From: Desulfobacula sp.
Lineage (GTDB): Bacteria; Desulfobacterota; Desulfobacteria; Desulfobacterales; Desulfobacteraceae
Length of the DNA: 64,000 nucleotides
Direction: 5' to 3'
Assembly (NCBI GenBank): GCA_023701135.1
Contig: JAMPXP010000003.1
Location: forward strand, 209,388 to 273,387
Within the stretch, counting starts at the first letter, position 1. Every line of letters starts with the position of its first letter. Below the pieces are notes generated by a model. That model saw nothing but the letters and a program-made list of their open reading frames with translations, was not told where the DNA came from and did not search any database. Below are positions 9,301-18,169 of the stretch, piece after piece. Made by a program: the position numbers and the translations under genes.

Positions 9301-9892
9301 TGATCTCCAGAAGCCCTTCATTGACCTTATGTTGAACCGGCATTCCGTTTTCCTGGACTTCAAGAAAAAAATTATCCTCACCAAAAATGTCCAGATAGAA
9401 TCTTGCCGCATCGTCTGCCGCATCCATCCGGTTTTGAAGAATATTTTTGGGAATATCTCCCTTGAGACAGGCGGACAGACCAATCAGCCCCTTTGAGTGA
9501 AGACGGAGAAGGTCACGGTCTATCCTGGGCTTATAATAAAACCCCTTGAGCTGGGCAATGGAAACCAGCTTGCATAGATTTGCATACCCTTCCCGGTCCT
9601 TTGCCAGCAAGACCAGATGGCTCAAGCCCTTAGCATCCAGAGGGGTTTTGTCGTTCAAGGTCCTTGGGGCCACATACACTTCACACCCGATGACCGGCTT
9701 TATGGATTTCTTTCTTGCTTTTTCATAAAATTCCGCCACACCGAACATGGTGCCGTGGTCGGTCATGGAAACGGCGTCCATGCCGTATTCATGACATTTC
9801 TGAAATAAGGAATCCAGCCTTATGGCACCGTCAAGGAGTGAATACTCGGTATGAAGGTGAAGATGATAAAATGGTGATCCGCCCTGAGCCAT
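6365..9892 (-). CDS. dnaE: DNA polymerase III alpha subunit
   Basis: A 1175-residue replicative polymerase, the usual DnaE length. An N-terminal PHP domain begins with HLHTEYSLLDGA. The palm catalytic aspartates are in PDIDVDF. The finger, beta-clamp-binding and OB-fold regions follow, and the C-terminus ends in a Lys-rich tail. The ATG directly follows the guaB TAA with no gap (TAAATG), so guaB and dnaE form a translationally coupled pair. The pairing of GMP synthesis with replication is a matter of gene order; no regulatory meaning is evident. Confidence 0.97.
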   Translation of the reverse strand: MAQGGSPFYHLHLHTEYSLLDGAIRLDSLFQKCHEYGMDAVSMTDHGTMFGVAEFYEKARKKSIKPVIGCEVYVAPRTLNDKTPLDAKGLSHLVLLAKDREGYANLCKLVSIAQLKGFYYKPRIDRDLLRLHSKGLIGLSACLKGDIPKNILQNRMDAADDAARFYLDIFGEDNFFLEVQENGMPVQHKVNEGLLEISRRLSIPMVATNDCHYLSKGDDKAHEILLCIQTGDTFDKKDRFKFDSDQLYFKSADEMIASLGHYPNAVENTREIISRCNVEFDTKTYHFPRYALSADESEDDLFRTRAMEGFERKLKLIKASSLNLDEKVYRDRIQYEIGVILGMGFSGYFLIVADFIEYSRKIGVPVGPGRGSAAGSMVAYAMDITALDPIEHGLIFERFLNPSRISMPDIDVDFCIEGRDKVYQYVIERYGGPEYVCQIITFGRLKAKAVIRDVGRAIGVLLSEVDEIAKMIPDTAKNLAAAIDEVPMIREKCSESKEKTQMLEISMLLEGLPRHASTHAAGVVVSDKPLNEYLPLYKGKDGETLTQFDMNYVEKLGLVKFDFLGLRNLTVIKNCMELIRSQGKTPPDFLNLDYTDGKTFELLQRADTTGVFQLESSGMKDLILRLKPGSFSDIVALVALYRPGPLDSGMADTYVERKHGREPVVYLFDELEPILKETYGVILYQEQVMKIAGVLANYSMADADGLRKAMGKKIASMMEEHRKLFLKGAKENNRDLKKASELFDLMEKFGGYGFNKSHSAAYALIAYQTAYLKANFALEFIAALMTSEKGNSDAVIKYMEECRTHHIQVLPPDVNKSNAHFTVSDGCIRFGLAAVKNIGEAAIESIVENRNKDGDFKNLYDFCERVNVGKVNKKVVEALIKCGAFDSTQNKRSQMMAILEDALDHGSRIQKEKADAQLDLFADSNMGARVLVSTPMLPDIEEWEDHMRLSFEKESLGFYVSGHPLDKYEPLIQKYASVNSVSIHDCSDGRTIRMAGTIKPLKIHKTKKGDMMAFAAIEDQSGNIEVVVFPDLYAEVHMHLAAEEIVILEAVVQKKENMVKLIAEKIVPIEKASEEWANGVVIKLDAEKSSLTTLEQLKVIFKKYPGECPTYLNIEIDQTAPLTIKLDRDYHTASDSSFYKEIDELIGEGRIETTCAPVKEKQKIKKNWKKKPNNA

Positions 9893-11368
9893 TTATGATG
9901 AACTGCTTTCAACCCTGTAGTTGGGCGCCTCTTTGGTGATGATAACATCATGGACGTGGCTTTCTCTCAGCCCGGCCGCACTGATCCGGACAAATTTTGC
10001 CTTCTGGTGGAGTTCGGCAATGGTAGACGCCCCGATATAGCCCATACCGGCCTTGAGACCACCGATCATCTGAACCAGATTCTCCCGGATGGTTCCCCTG
10101 AATGGAATCCTGCCCACAATACCTTCGGGCACAAGCTCATCATCTTCATCCGTATCTCTCTGATAATACCGGTCTGAACTGCCTTTGCGCATGGCTTCGA
10201 CGGAGCCCATGCCCCGGTAGGTCTTATAGGAACGGCCCTGGAAAATGACGATTTCACCCGGACTTTCCGTGGTGCCTGCCAGAAGGCTTCCCAGCATGAC
10301 GGTATCTGCACCGGCGCCAAGGGCCTTGGCCATATCCCCGGAAAATTTGATCCCGCCGTCGGCAATAATCGGAACTCCTGTTGATTTTGAAATTTCTCGG
10401 CAATTCAGGATAGCCGTCAATTGAGGGACACCCACACCGGCAACGATTCTGGTGGTGCAGATGGAACCCGGACCTATTCCGATTTTAACGGCATCCACGC
10501 CTGCATCAATCAGGGCTTTGGCCCCTGCTTCCGTGGCCACATTCCCGGCCACCAGTTGGCAATCCGGAAATGCGTGCTTGATGGCCGACACGGCAGTGAT
10601 GACATTTTTTGAATGTCCGTGGGAGGTGTCAATGACAAGGGCATCCGTTCCGGCCCGCAATAGGGCCTCAACCCTCGGCATCATATCGGACCCCACCCCG
10701 ATGGCGGCCCCTACCCTGAGCCGGCCATAGGAATCTTTGCAGGCATTGGGATATTTTTTGATTTTTTCGATATCCTTGATGGTAATGAGCCCTTTGAGCT
10801 TGCCTTCCTTATCAACCACCAGCAGTTTTTCGATCCTGTGTTTGTGCAGCATGACCTTGGATTCTTCAAGGGTGCATTTTTCAGGGACCGTTACCAGGTT
10901 CTCGCTGGTCATGACCTCCCGGGCTGTTTTATCCAATTGGGTTTCAAACCGCAGGTCCCTGTTGGTGACGATACCGACAAGCTTATCCCCTTCCGTTACG
11001 GGAATCCCGGAGATCCTGTATTTGGCCATGATTTTCAGAATTTCCGAAATAGTGACCTCGGGATGAACCGTAATCGGGTCAACGATCATTCCGCTTTCAG
11101 ATTTTTTGACACGGTCTACCTCAACGGCCTGGTCCTCGATGCTCAGGTTACGATGAATAAACCCCAAACCCCCGGCCCTTGCCATGCTGATGGCGGTTAA
11201 TGCCTCCGTTACCGTGTCCATGGCGGCGCTGACAATGGGAATATTGAGTTCAAGGGCTTTGGTTAAGCGGGTATGGGTTTGCACTTCATCGGGTAGAATC
11301 GATGAATATTCCGGTATTAAAAGAACATCATCAAATGATAGTCCCTCTTCAAATACTAAATCGGACAT
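9893..11368 (-). CDS. guaB: Inosine-5'-monophosphate dehydrogenase
   Basis: A 491-residue enzyme oxidising IMP to XMP with NAD+, the committed step of GMP synthesis. The TIM barrel is interrupted by two CBS domains at about residues 90-205. The catalytic cysteine lies in [11 protein letters not shown] and the mobile flap has the usual RYYQ. A good ribosome site (GGAGG) sits 8 bases before the ATG. First gene of the guaB-dnaE pair. Confidence 0.97.
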   Translation of the reverse strand: MSDLVFEEGLSFDDVLLIPEYSSILPDEVQTHTRLTKALELNIPIVSAAMDTVTEALTAISMARAGGLGFIHRNLSIEDQAVEVDRVKKSESGMIVDPITVHPEVTISEILKIMAKYRISGIPVTEGDKLVGIVTNRDLRFETQLDKTAREVMTSENLVTVPEKCTLEESKVMLHKHRIEKLLVVDKEGKLKGLITIKDIEKIKKYPNACKDSYGRLRVGAAIGVGSDMMPRVEALLRAGTDALVIDTSHGHSKNVITAVSAIKHAFPDCQLVAGNVATEAGAKALIDAGVDAVKIGIGPGSICTTRIVAGVGVPQLTAILNCREISKSTGVPIIADGGIKFSGDMAKALGAGADTVMLGSLLAGTTESPGEIVIFQGRSYKTYRGMGSVEAMRKGSSDRYYQRDTDEDDELVPEGIVGRIPFRGTIRENLVQMIGGLKAGMGYIGASTIAELHQKAKFVRISAAGLRESHVHDVIITKEAPNYRVESSSS

Positions 11369-11529
11369 AAATTATAACCTCCAGGAAAGGAAAATGTTTA
11401 CAGATACCTTTTGATCGCCAATCCAAGGTGGGAAAACGGATAAACCGGGATTGAAACCAAGTCGGTATATAAACACACTCTTTTAACAAAAAACGCCATT
11501 GTTGGCAAGGTCTATCCAAGGATAATTCA

Positions 11530-11556
11530 TTGACAGAAATGAATTATCTCTATAAT
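11530..11556 (+). promoter_or_regulatory. Candidate promoter of the YciO-like gene, perfect hexamers with a short spacer
   Basis: TTGACA (11530-11535) and TATAAT (11551-11556) both match consensus exactly but are only 15 bases apart. Transcription would start near 11563, which favours the start codon at 11615 over the ATG at 11576. Confidence 0.45.
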
Positions 11557-11614
11557 TTGTCTTGAGTCGAGTTGAATGGCATTGTGCCTTGAGGATAGTG
11601 AGAGAAAGAAATCC

Positions 11615-12223
11615 ATGCTGTTGGAGATTAATCCGCAAAACCCCGGTGAAAGACAGATTTCGATTGTGGTCGATATTCTCAGAAAAGGGGGAATCATTGC
11701 CTATCCCACCGATACCTATTATGGTATCGGTTGTGATATCATGAACAAAAGAGCCATTGAAAAAATTTATACCCTTAAACAAAGGAGCAAGAACAATCCT
11801 TTCAGCTTTATATGCCCGGATTTAAAAGATATTTCAAAATATGCCAAAGTTTCCAATTTTGCCTATAGAAACATGAAAAGACTTCTTCCCGGACCCTATA
11901 CGTTTATCCTGACCGGATCAAAGATGGTACCGAAAATCATGCTGACCAAACGAAAAACGGCAGGTATCAGGGTTCCGGACAATAAAATAGCCCTGACTCT
12001 GGCACATCAGCTCGGGAATCCCATTCTTTCGACCAGTGCTTCGGGGCCGGATGGAAAAATTTTTGATGACCCTTCACTGCTTCATGATCATTTTATCAAA
12101 ACCATTGATGCCGTCATTGACGGCGGACCCGTTCCCGGATCACCTTCCAGCGTTATTTCGCTAATTGATGATGTACCGGAGATTATCCGTTACGGTGCCG
12201 GAAATATTGATATCTTTGAATAG
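11615..12223 (+). CDS. YciO/Sua5/YrdC family protein (L-threonylcarbamoyladenylate synthase family)
   Basis: A 202-residue single-domain protein. The family makes threonylcarbamoyl-AMP from threonine, bicarbonate and ATP for t6A37 tRNA modification, although the YciO branch is less certain in this role. Family motifs are YPTDTYYGIGCD near residue 30, KQRSKNNPFS, GPYTFIL and STSAS near residue 140. The length and the opening INPQNPGERQ resemble YciO rather than TsaC. I chose the ATG at 11615 because homology starts there; the frame opens at 11576. Its 3' end overlaps sppA by 63 bases in convergent orientation. Confidence 0.85.
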   Translation: MLLEINPQNPGERQISIVVDILRKGGIIAYPTDTYYGIGCDIMNKRAIEKIYTLKQRSKNNPFSFICPDLKDISKYAKVSNFAYRNMKRLLPGPYTFILTGSKMVPKIMLTKRKTAGIRVPDNKIALTLAHQLGNPILSTSASGPDGKIFDDPSLLHDHFIKTIDAVIDGGPVPGSPSSVISLIDDVPEIIRYGAGNIDIFE

Positions 12224-13063
12224 GGTATCTGCAAGCCTTTTAAAAAAGGTAATTTTGTCTTCCTTCGGATAAACCGGCTTTAATTTGCCTTCAATTCCAG
12301 CCAGTTCTCCTGCCCATTGGACCGCATCATCCAGATTGCCGATGCGGTCAACCAATTTGAGCGTGACAGCCTTTCGGCCGGTGTAAACCCTCCCGTCGGC
12401 AAGGGATGCAATGGTTTGAACGTCCATTTTCCGGGAATTGGCCACATCAGTGACAAACTGAAGGTGAAGATCATCCACGAGTTCCTGAAAAAGTTTTTTT
12501 TCAGATTCTTCAAGCTCTCTCAAAGGAGAGCCCATATCTTTATACTCACCGCTTTTAATAACCACCGGAGAAATGCCGATTTTTTTTGCAATCTCCATAA
12601 TATTGGCATATTCCATGATGACCCCGATACTGCCGGTGATGGTCCCTGAATTGGCCATGATACCGTCCGTTGCAGAAGCAATATAATAACCGCCGGAAGC
12701 CGCTACTGATCCCATGGAGGCAATGATCTTTTTATCGGTTTTCATTTTCATGATCTCGCGAAAAATTTCCTGGGAAGGACCGATGCCTCCACCGGGCGAC
12801 TCAATTCGTAAAATGATGGCCTTGATGGCAGGGTTTTCTTGAAATATTTTGAAATCCTTGAGGATTTCTTTTGAAGACAGGATCATTCCATTGATTTCAA
12901 CAATGCCTACATTTCCTTCTGAATTGCTTGTCTCCCCTGAAAATTGTGTGTTGAACATTTTTGTGCCGGCAAACATAAAGGCCATGATGCTGATAAACAT
13001 GAGCGTAAAGCAGGATGCCATGACCACTAAAAAGAATAAAAACGGGTGTCGTCTTGAAAACAT
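12161..13063 (-). CDS. sppA: Signal peptide peptidase SppA, short (36K) type
   Basis: A 300-residue membrane-bound serine peptidase that degrades cleaved signal peptides. One N-terminal transmembrane anchor spans residues 8-32. The catalytic pair is Ser123 (GSVAASGGYY) and Lys175 (KSGEYKDMGSP); the 52-residue spacing equals that of the Ser/Lys dyad in B. subtilis SppA. It is half the length of E. coli SppA, so it would assemble as a larger homo-oligomer. AGGA lies upstream of the ATG. It lies downstream of rpsA, behind a hairpin terminator. The last 20 codons are read antisense to the end of the YciO gene. Confidence 0.92.
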   Translation of the reverse strand: MFSRRHPFLFFLVVMASCFTLMFISIMAFMFAGTKMFNTQFSGETSNSEGNVGIVEINGMILSSKEILKDFKIFQENPAIKAIILRIESPGGGIGPSQEIFREIMKMKTDKKIIASMGSVAASGGYYIASATDGIMANSGTITGSIGVIMEYANIMEIAKKIGISPVVIKSGEYKDMGSPLRELEESEKKLFQELVDDLHLQFVTDVANSRKMDVQTIASLADGRVYTGRKAVTLKLVDRIGNLDDAVQWAGELAGIEGKLKPVYPKEDKITFFKRLADTLFKDINISGTVTDNLRYIIN

Positions 13064-13104
13064 ATGAAATTCCTAATCATTGATTAAACATATCAAATGA
13101 TGCA

Positions 13105-13138
13105 AAGGGCCGGAATAACGTTAAGTTATCCGGCCCTT
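13105..13138 (-). terminator. Hairpin between rpsA and sppA, probable rpsA terminator
   Basis: AAGGGCCGGA (13105-13114) pairs with TCCGGCCCTT (13129-13138), and TAAC/GTTA extends the stem after one bulged base. The following T-run on the minus strand is weak (TTTGCATCATTT), so termination may be partial and allow some sppA read-through. Confidence 0.65.
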
Positions 13139-13204
13139 AAAGATTATTTGGAATACAGGGAGGGGTTGTATGCCGGATTAACAGGCGCAAGACCTCCCCA
13201 TTGT

Positions 13205-15007
13205 TTATTTTTTGGCGTTCTGAATCCTGTTGGCTTCGATCTGTTCCTTGATATTGGTTCTCAGGATCTCACCAAAAGATGACGTTGCAGGTTTCATATT
13301 TTTAGCAAATTCTTCAAGATATTTTCCATCATCATCGTCATCTTCAAGACGTTTGATGGAAAGACCTATTCTTCGCTCGTCACTGTTGATATTCATCACT
13401 TTTGCAGTGATGGTATCTCCGACGGCATAATGTTCCTTAGGGCTCTTCACATTTTCTTTGCTGATTTCAGAGACATGAACAAGGCCTTCTATACCCTCCT
13501 CCAATTCCACAAACACGCCAAAGTCGGTGAGATTGGTGATGACCCCGGATATTTCCTTGCCCACTTCATAGCGCTGGCTTACAGTCTCCCAGGGATCTTT
13601 CTGGGTCTGTTTGATGCCAAGAGAAAATCTTTCATTGGCCTTGTCGATATCCAGAACAACGGCCTGAATCGTATCATTCTTCTTATACACTTCAGACGGG
13701 TGTTTGATTCTTTTTGTCCATGAAATGTCTGAGATATGAACAAGACCGTCAATATCATCATCAATTCCGATAAAAAGACCAAATTCCGTAATGTTCTTGA
13801 TTTTCCCTTCAATGATGGTGCCAACGGGATATTTTTGAGAAATCACTTCCCAGGGATTATCCACTGTTTGTTTAATACCCAGGGAAATTCTTCTGTTTTC
13901 CGGTTTCAGATCCAGAACAACCGCTTCAACTTCTTCTCCCACGGTTACCATCTGGGAGGGGTGGCGGATCTTTCGGGTCCAGGACATTTCAGAGACATGA
14001 ATCAGACCTTCAACACCTTCCTCAAGCTCGATAAAAGCGCCGTAATCCGTCAGGCTGACAACCTTGCCGGTAACTTTGGAACCCACCGGGTATTTGTGAA
14101 TAGCCGTTGTCCACGGATCAGGGGTCAGCTGTTTCATACCCAGTGAAACCCTTTCCTTTTCAAAATCATAGGAGAGAATTTTTACATTGATTTTGTCACC
14201 AACGGAAAAAAGTTCGGACGGGTGTTTTACCCTTCCCCATGAAATGTCGGTAATATGAAGAAGTCCGTCTACACCGCCAAGATCAACAAAGATACCATAT
14301 TCGGTAATATTTTTAACAATACCTTCCATGACCTTGCCGTCTTCAATGGCATCCAGGGTCGTGGTTCTTAGTTTGTCTCTTTCAGCTTCAAGAAGGACTC
14401 GTCTTGAAAGAACAATATTGTTTCTTTTTTTATTGTATTTCAGGATTTTGAAGGTATAGGTCCGATTCACCATTTCATCCATGTTGCGGATGGGTCTAAG
14501 ATCTGCCTGGGATCCGGGCAAAAATCCGATCAAGCCGATATCAACGGAGAAGCCGCCTTTGACGCGACTGGTGATAACACCCTTAATGGTTCCGTCGGCA
14601 TCGTAAATATCTTTAATAGCATCCCATACCTTGACTTTTTTGGCTTTCTCATGGGACAGAAGGACAGTTTCTTCTTCTTCATCCCAGAGTTCAATCATTA
14701 CCTCAACCTGATCGCCGACATGGACATTTACATTGCCTTTTTCATCAATGAATTCATGAATGGAGATCTGCCCCTCGGATTTATACCCGACATCCACAAG
14801 AACCGTGTCTCTTCCGATGGAAATGACGGTTCCGGTAACAACCTGGCCTTCTTCAAATTTTTTAAGGCTTGACTCGTAGATGTCTAAGAGTTCTCCCATG
14901 GTTTCTTCACCTGTGATTTCAGATAAAGAGGCTTCTTTTTTTTCTAATTTTTCTTCGGTTTCAGAATTCATTGTTTGGCTTTGATTTTCTTTAGAATTAG
15001 TGTTCAT
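13205..15007 (-). CDS. rpsA: 30S ribosomal protein S1
   Basis: A 600-residue protein with an acidic N-terminal leader (about 45 residues) and six successive S1/OB RNA-binding repeats. Repeats three to six are the most alike, each with the pattern G-x-V-x(3)-T-x-(F/Y)-G-x-F-(V/I) and a later GL(V/I)H(V/I)S-(D/E). It unfolds mRNA at the 30S subunit. A GGGGGAA sits about 8 bases before the ATG. It has its own promoter at 15080-15108 in addition to any read-through from hisC-cmk. The cmk-rpsA order is also seen in many Proteobacteria. Confidence 0.96.
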   Translation of the reverse strand: MNTNSKENQSQTMNSETEEKLEKKEASLSEITGEETMGELLDIYESSLKKFEEGQVVTGTVISIGRDTVLVDVGYKSEGQISIHEFIDEKGNVNVHVGDQVEVMIELWDEEEETVLLSHEKAKKVKVWDAIKDIYDADGTIKGVITSRVKGGFSVDIGLIGFLPGSQADLRPIRNMDEMVNRTYTFKILKYNKKRNNIVLSRRVLLEAERDKLRTTTLDAIEDGKVMEGIVKNITEYGIFVDLGGVDGLLHITDISWGRVKHPSELFSVGDKINVKILSYDFEKERVSLGMKQLTPDPWTTAIHKYPVGSKVTGKVVSLTDYGAFIELEEGVEGLIHVSEMSWTRKIRHPSQMVTVGEEVEAVVLDLKPENRRISLGIKQTVDNPWEVISQKYPVGTIIEGKIKNITEFGLFIGIDDDIDGLVHISDISWTKRIKHPSEVYKKNDTIQAVVLDIDKANERFSLGIKQTQKDPWETVSQRYEVGKEISGVITNLTDFGVFVELEEGIEGLVHVSEISKENVKSPKEHYAVGDTITAKVMNINSDERRIGLSIKRLEDDDDDGKYLEEFAKNMKPATSSFGEILRTNIKEQIEANRIQNAKK

Positions 15008-15079
15008 TAATAATATTCCCCCTAAACGAATTTTTGTACCTGATCATCATACGAGGATTATGGGCAAGTACAATTGACC

Positions 15080-15108
15080 TTTATACCAAGTAAAATATAA
15101 AAAATCAA
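15080..15108 (-). promoter_or_regulatory. Candidate sigma-70 promoter of rpsA
   Basis: On the minus strand TTGATT (15108-15103) and TATAAA (15085-15080) are exactly 17 bases apart. Transcription would start near 15073, giving a leader of about 65 bases. Confidence 0.6.
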
Positions 15109-15116
15109 CAGGATTG

Positions 15117-15806
15117 TTAAGCTTGTTCGGCTTTTTCGATATATCCCAGCATCTTTTCAACGACTTCGTCAACCGTCAGAAAAGTAGAATTGATTTTAAC
15201 GGCATCTTCTGCCGGTTTAAGGGGTGCGGATTTCCTTTTTGAATCGTTGTTGTCCCTTTTTTCCATATCCTTTTGGACCCGGGATAAATTTTTCGTTTCT
15301 TCCGACATTTCATCGAACCGCCTTCTGGCCCGGATTGCCAAATCGGCATAAAGAAAAAATTTATGGGAGGCCTCCGGAAAAACAACGGTCCCCATATCTC
15401 TTCCTTCAAAGACGGCATCCTTTGTCCGGGCGATATTCCTTTGAATGTCAAGAAGGGCGGACCTTACCTGGGGCTTTGCCGAAGTGGATGAAGCCAGCAT
15501 GGATATTTCAGGTGTCCTGATATAATCTGATATATCTCTTCCGGACGACATCAGGACAAGACGGTCTGCCTCCATGAGAAAATTCAAATCAAGGGTTTCT
15601 AAAAAACCTTCAAGAACATGATCATCTTCCCAGTTGATCTTCTGCCGCATAATTTCGAAGGCGACTCCCCTGTAAAGAGCACCGGTATCCACATAAATGC
15701 ACCCCAGTTTTTGTGACAGACGTTTGCTGACAGTGGTTTTTCCCGCCCCTGCAGGTCCATCAATGGTTATGATTCTGGTTGGCACAGAAATATCCTTATC
15801 TTTCAA
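15117..15806 (-). CDS. cmk: Cytidylate kinase
   Basis: A 229-residue P-loop kinase phosphorylating CMP and dCMP with ATP. The P-loop GPAGAGKTT is at about residues 18-26. The family motifs DTGALYRG and EGRDMGTVVFP are clear. The start appears to be TTG at 15806, with AAGG just upstream; it lies inside the hisC end, an 11-base overlap that suggests coupling. A GTG seven codons downstream is the alternative. Confidence 0.94.
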   Translation of the reverse strand: MKDKDISVPTRIITIDGPAGAGKTTVSKRLSQKLGCIYVDTGALYRGVAFEIMRQKINWEDDHVLEGFLETLDLNFLMEADRLVLMSSGRDISDYIRTPEISMLASSTSAKPQVRSALLDIQRNIARTKDAVFEGRDMGTVVFPEASHKFFLYADLAIRARRRFDEMSEETKNLSRVQKDMEKRDNNDSKRKSAPLKPAEDAVKINSTFLTVDEVVEKMLGYIEKAEQA

Positions 15807-16887
15807 GGACCTTTTTAAGGGTATCCATCATCATTTTATTTTCTTCCCTGGTTCCGGCGGTGATCCTTAAAAAAGTGTCAAATCCATATGATTTCATGGA
15901 TCTGACAATGACGCCGAACTTCAGCATTTCATTGAAAATCCGGGTTGCATCGGTCTTCAGATCCACCATTAGAAAATTGGACTGGGTGGGCAGACATCTC
16001 AATCCAAGGGCATCCAATTCTGAAATGAGATAATCAAGGCCGTCATGTATGGTCCGTACCGTCTTTTCGACAAAGGCGTCATCTTCCAAGGCGGCAACGG
16101 CTGCTGCCTGGGCAAGGGTGTTGACGTTAAAGGGCTGGCGTATCCGGTTCAAGATCTCGGCTATTTCACTATCCATAATACCGTAGCCTACCCTGAATCC
16201 TGCAAGCCCATATACCTTGGAAAAGGTTCTCAGGGTGACAATCCTGGGATCAGCCAATGGGTTTTGGAGGGAATTGTATACTGCCTCATCCCTTACAAAT
16301 TCGATATAGGCCTCATCCAAAATGAGGATCACGTCATCGGGCACCCCCGTTAAAAAAAGGTTGAAGGCCCGGGAGGAAATCGAGCTGCCCGTAGGATTAA
16401 ACGGATTGGTGATGAAAATCATCCTGGTTTTTGGGGTAATGGCCTCAATAATACCGTTCAGGTTGGTGGAAAAATCCACCAGGGGCACCATGATTGGTTT
16501 TCCTTTAGCGGTTTTGACACTGATTTCATACATTAAAAAGGACGGCAGCGGCATCACCGCTTCATCCCCCGGATTCAAGAACCCATGGCAAAGAAGTGCA
16601 ATGATATCATCTGATCCGTTTCCAAGGACAATATGATCCGGAGAAACCTTAAATTTTCGGGCAAGCTTATTCTTTAACAGATACCCTGAGGATTCCGGGT
16701 AGCGGTTCATTCCTCGCAAATGGGCATTGACGGCATCATGAACCATTGGGGAAAATCCCAGGGGATTTTCATTGGAGGCCAGCTTGATGATATCTTGGAT
16801 ATTATATTCTCTTTCAACTTCAGCAAGAGGCTTCCCTGCCTCATAGGCTTTGATGGAGGAGAGGGTTTCACTGATTTTAAATTTCAT
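15796..16887 (-). CDS. hisC: Histidinol-phosphate aminotransferase
   Basis: A 363-residue class I/II PLP aminotransferase that converts imidazole-acetol phosphate to histidinol phosphate. SNENPLG near residue 40, TNPFNPTG, DEAYIEF and the PLP-lysine motif TFSKVYGLAG are all present. HisC homologues can also act on aromatic amino acids or phosphoserine-like substrates. With no other his gene nearby, an aromatic role cannot be excluded. An AGGAG lies upstream of the ATG. Overlaps cmk by 11 bases. Confidence 0.9.
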   Translation of the reverse strand: MKFKISETLSSIKAYEAGKPLAEVEREYNIQDIIKLASNENPLGFSPMVHDAVNAHLRGMNRYPESSGYLLKNKLARKFKVSPDHIVLGNGSDDIIALLCHGFLNPGDEAVMPLPSFLMYEISVKTAKGKPIMVPLVDFSTNLNGIIEAITPKTRMIFITNPFNPTGSSISSRAFNLFLTGVPDDVILILDEAYIEFVRDEAVYNSLQNPLADPRIVTLRTFSKVYGLAGFRVGYGIMDSEIAEILNRIRQPFNVNTLAQAAAVAALEDDAFVEKTVRTIHDGLDYLISELDALGLRCLPTQSNFLMVDLKTDATRIFNEMLKFGVIVRSMKSYGFDTFLRITAGTREENKMMMDTLKKVLER

Positions 16888-16993
16888 GTCCGGTTTGCTC
16901 CTATCATAAAAAAATAATCATTAGTTAGGATTTGTAATTTTGTCAATGCTTATGATACTTAGAAGCTCTAAAGCGATAACTTAAGGGATTTTT

Positions 16994-18169
16994 ATGACAC
17001 CTAAGATCATCACCGGACTTGAAATTCTCATGGACCATCCGCCGGATCATTTATGGGGAAAGCGCTTGGGATTATTGTCCAATCCTGCATCCCTTCATAG
17101 TGATTTCAGGCATGCAAAGGATTTGATCCATCATACTTTCCCCGGCCAATTGAGGGCTTTATTTTCACCCCAGCACGGGTTTTATGCGGAAAAACAGGAC
17201 AATATGGTGGAATCCGGGCATTTTATGGAGCCGGGTTTGAATATACCCGTATTCAGCCTGTACAATGAGACAAGGATCCCGACAAAAAAGATGTTTGACG
17301 AGATTGATGCCCTGCTCATTGATATCCAGGATGTGGGGACCCGGGTTTATACCTTTATCTACACCATCTCCTACTGTCTGGAAGCAGCCAAAAAATACAA
17401 TAAACCGGTGGTGATCCTGGACCGTCCCAATCCCATCGGCGGGTTGCAGGTGGAAGGCAATATCCTGATAAAAGACTGGGCCTCCTTTGTGGGAAGATTT
17501 CCCATCCCCATGCGCCACGGGCTCACCCTTGGAGAGATTTCACAATTGTTTAACCGGGAATTCGGTATTCATGCCGATCTCACCATTATCCCCATGAAAA
17601 ACTGGAAAAGGCATATGTACTGGCAGGACACCGGGCTTGTGTGGATTCCCCCTTCGCCCAACCTGCCCACCCCCCAGTCCTGCATGGTCTATCCGGGTCA
17701 GGTGATTTTTGAAGGGACCAATATATCCGAAGGCCGCGGGACCACCCTGCCCTTTGAACAATTCGGAGCCCCTTTTCTGGACACGGAAAAAATAAAATTT
17801 GAAGCAGAACCGCTTATCAAAGGAGCCGTTCTCCGGCCGGTTCATTTTGAACCCACTTCCGGGAAATGGCAGGGACAGGTCTGCAAAGGCTTTCAGATTC
17901 ATATTACCTCAAAGGAGGAATATCATTCCTATCTCTCATCCCTCATCCTGATGCAATTGATGCTCAAACACCACCCCCATGAATTTAAATTTAAAGATCC
18001 GCCCTATGAATATGAATTTGAACGGCTGCCCATGGATTTGCTCCTGGGAAATAAGACACTCCGTGAAAAAATTGTGGCCCTGGAGGACCCGGTCCGTTTA
18101 TCAGACCAGTGGCAGGATGAGCTGAATGCGTTTAGATCCCTTTCAAGAAAGTATTATCTCTATGACTGA
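16994..18169 (+). CDS. namZ: NamZ-like exo-beta-N-acetylmuramidase (DUF1343)
   Basis: A 391-residue protein of the DUF1343 family, whose characterised member NamZ removes terminal MurNAc from peptidoglycan fragments. Visible family features are GLLSNPAS near residue 27, FSPQHGF near 57, the DVGTRVYTFIYT block and the DRPNPIGG block. No obvious signal peptide is seen, although many relatives are exported, so it may work in the cytoplasm on imported fragments. Its role agrees with the fused MurU/AmgK-like gene 4 kb downstream. It overlaps rnhA by 8 bases. Substrate is inferred from the family. Confidence 0.82.
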   Translation: MTPKIITGLEILMDHPPDHLWGKRLGLLSNPASLHSDFRHAKDLIHHTFPGQLRALFSPQHGFYAEKQDNMVESGHFMEPGLNIPVFSLYNETRIPTKKMFDEIDALLIDIQDVGTRVYTFIYTISYCLEAAKKYNKPVVILDRPNPIGGLQVEGNILIKDWASFVGRFPIPMRHGLTLGEISQLFNREFGIHADLTIIPMKNWKRHMYWQDTGLVWIPPSPNLPTPQSCMVYPGQVIFEGTNISEGRGTTLPFEQFGAPFLDTEKIKFEAEPLIKGAVLRPVHFEPTSGKWQGQVCKGFQIHITSKEEYHSYLSSLILMQLMLKHHPHEFKFKDPPYEYEFERLPMDLLLGNKTLREKIVALEDPVRLSDQWQDELNAFRSLSRKYYLYD

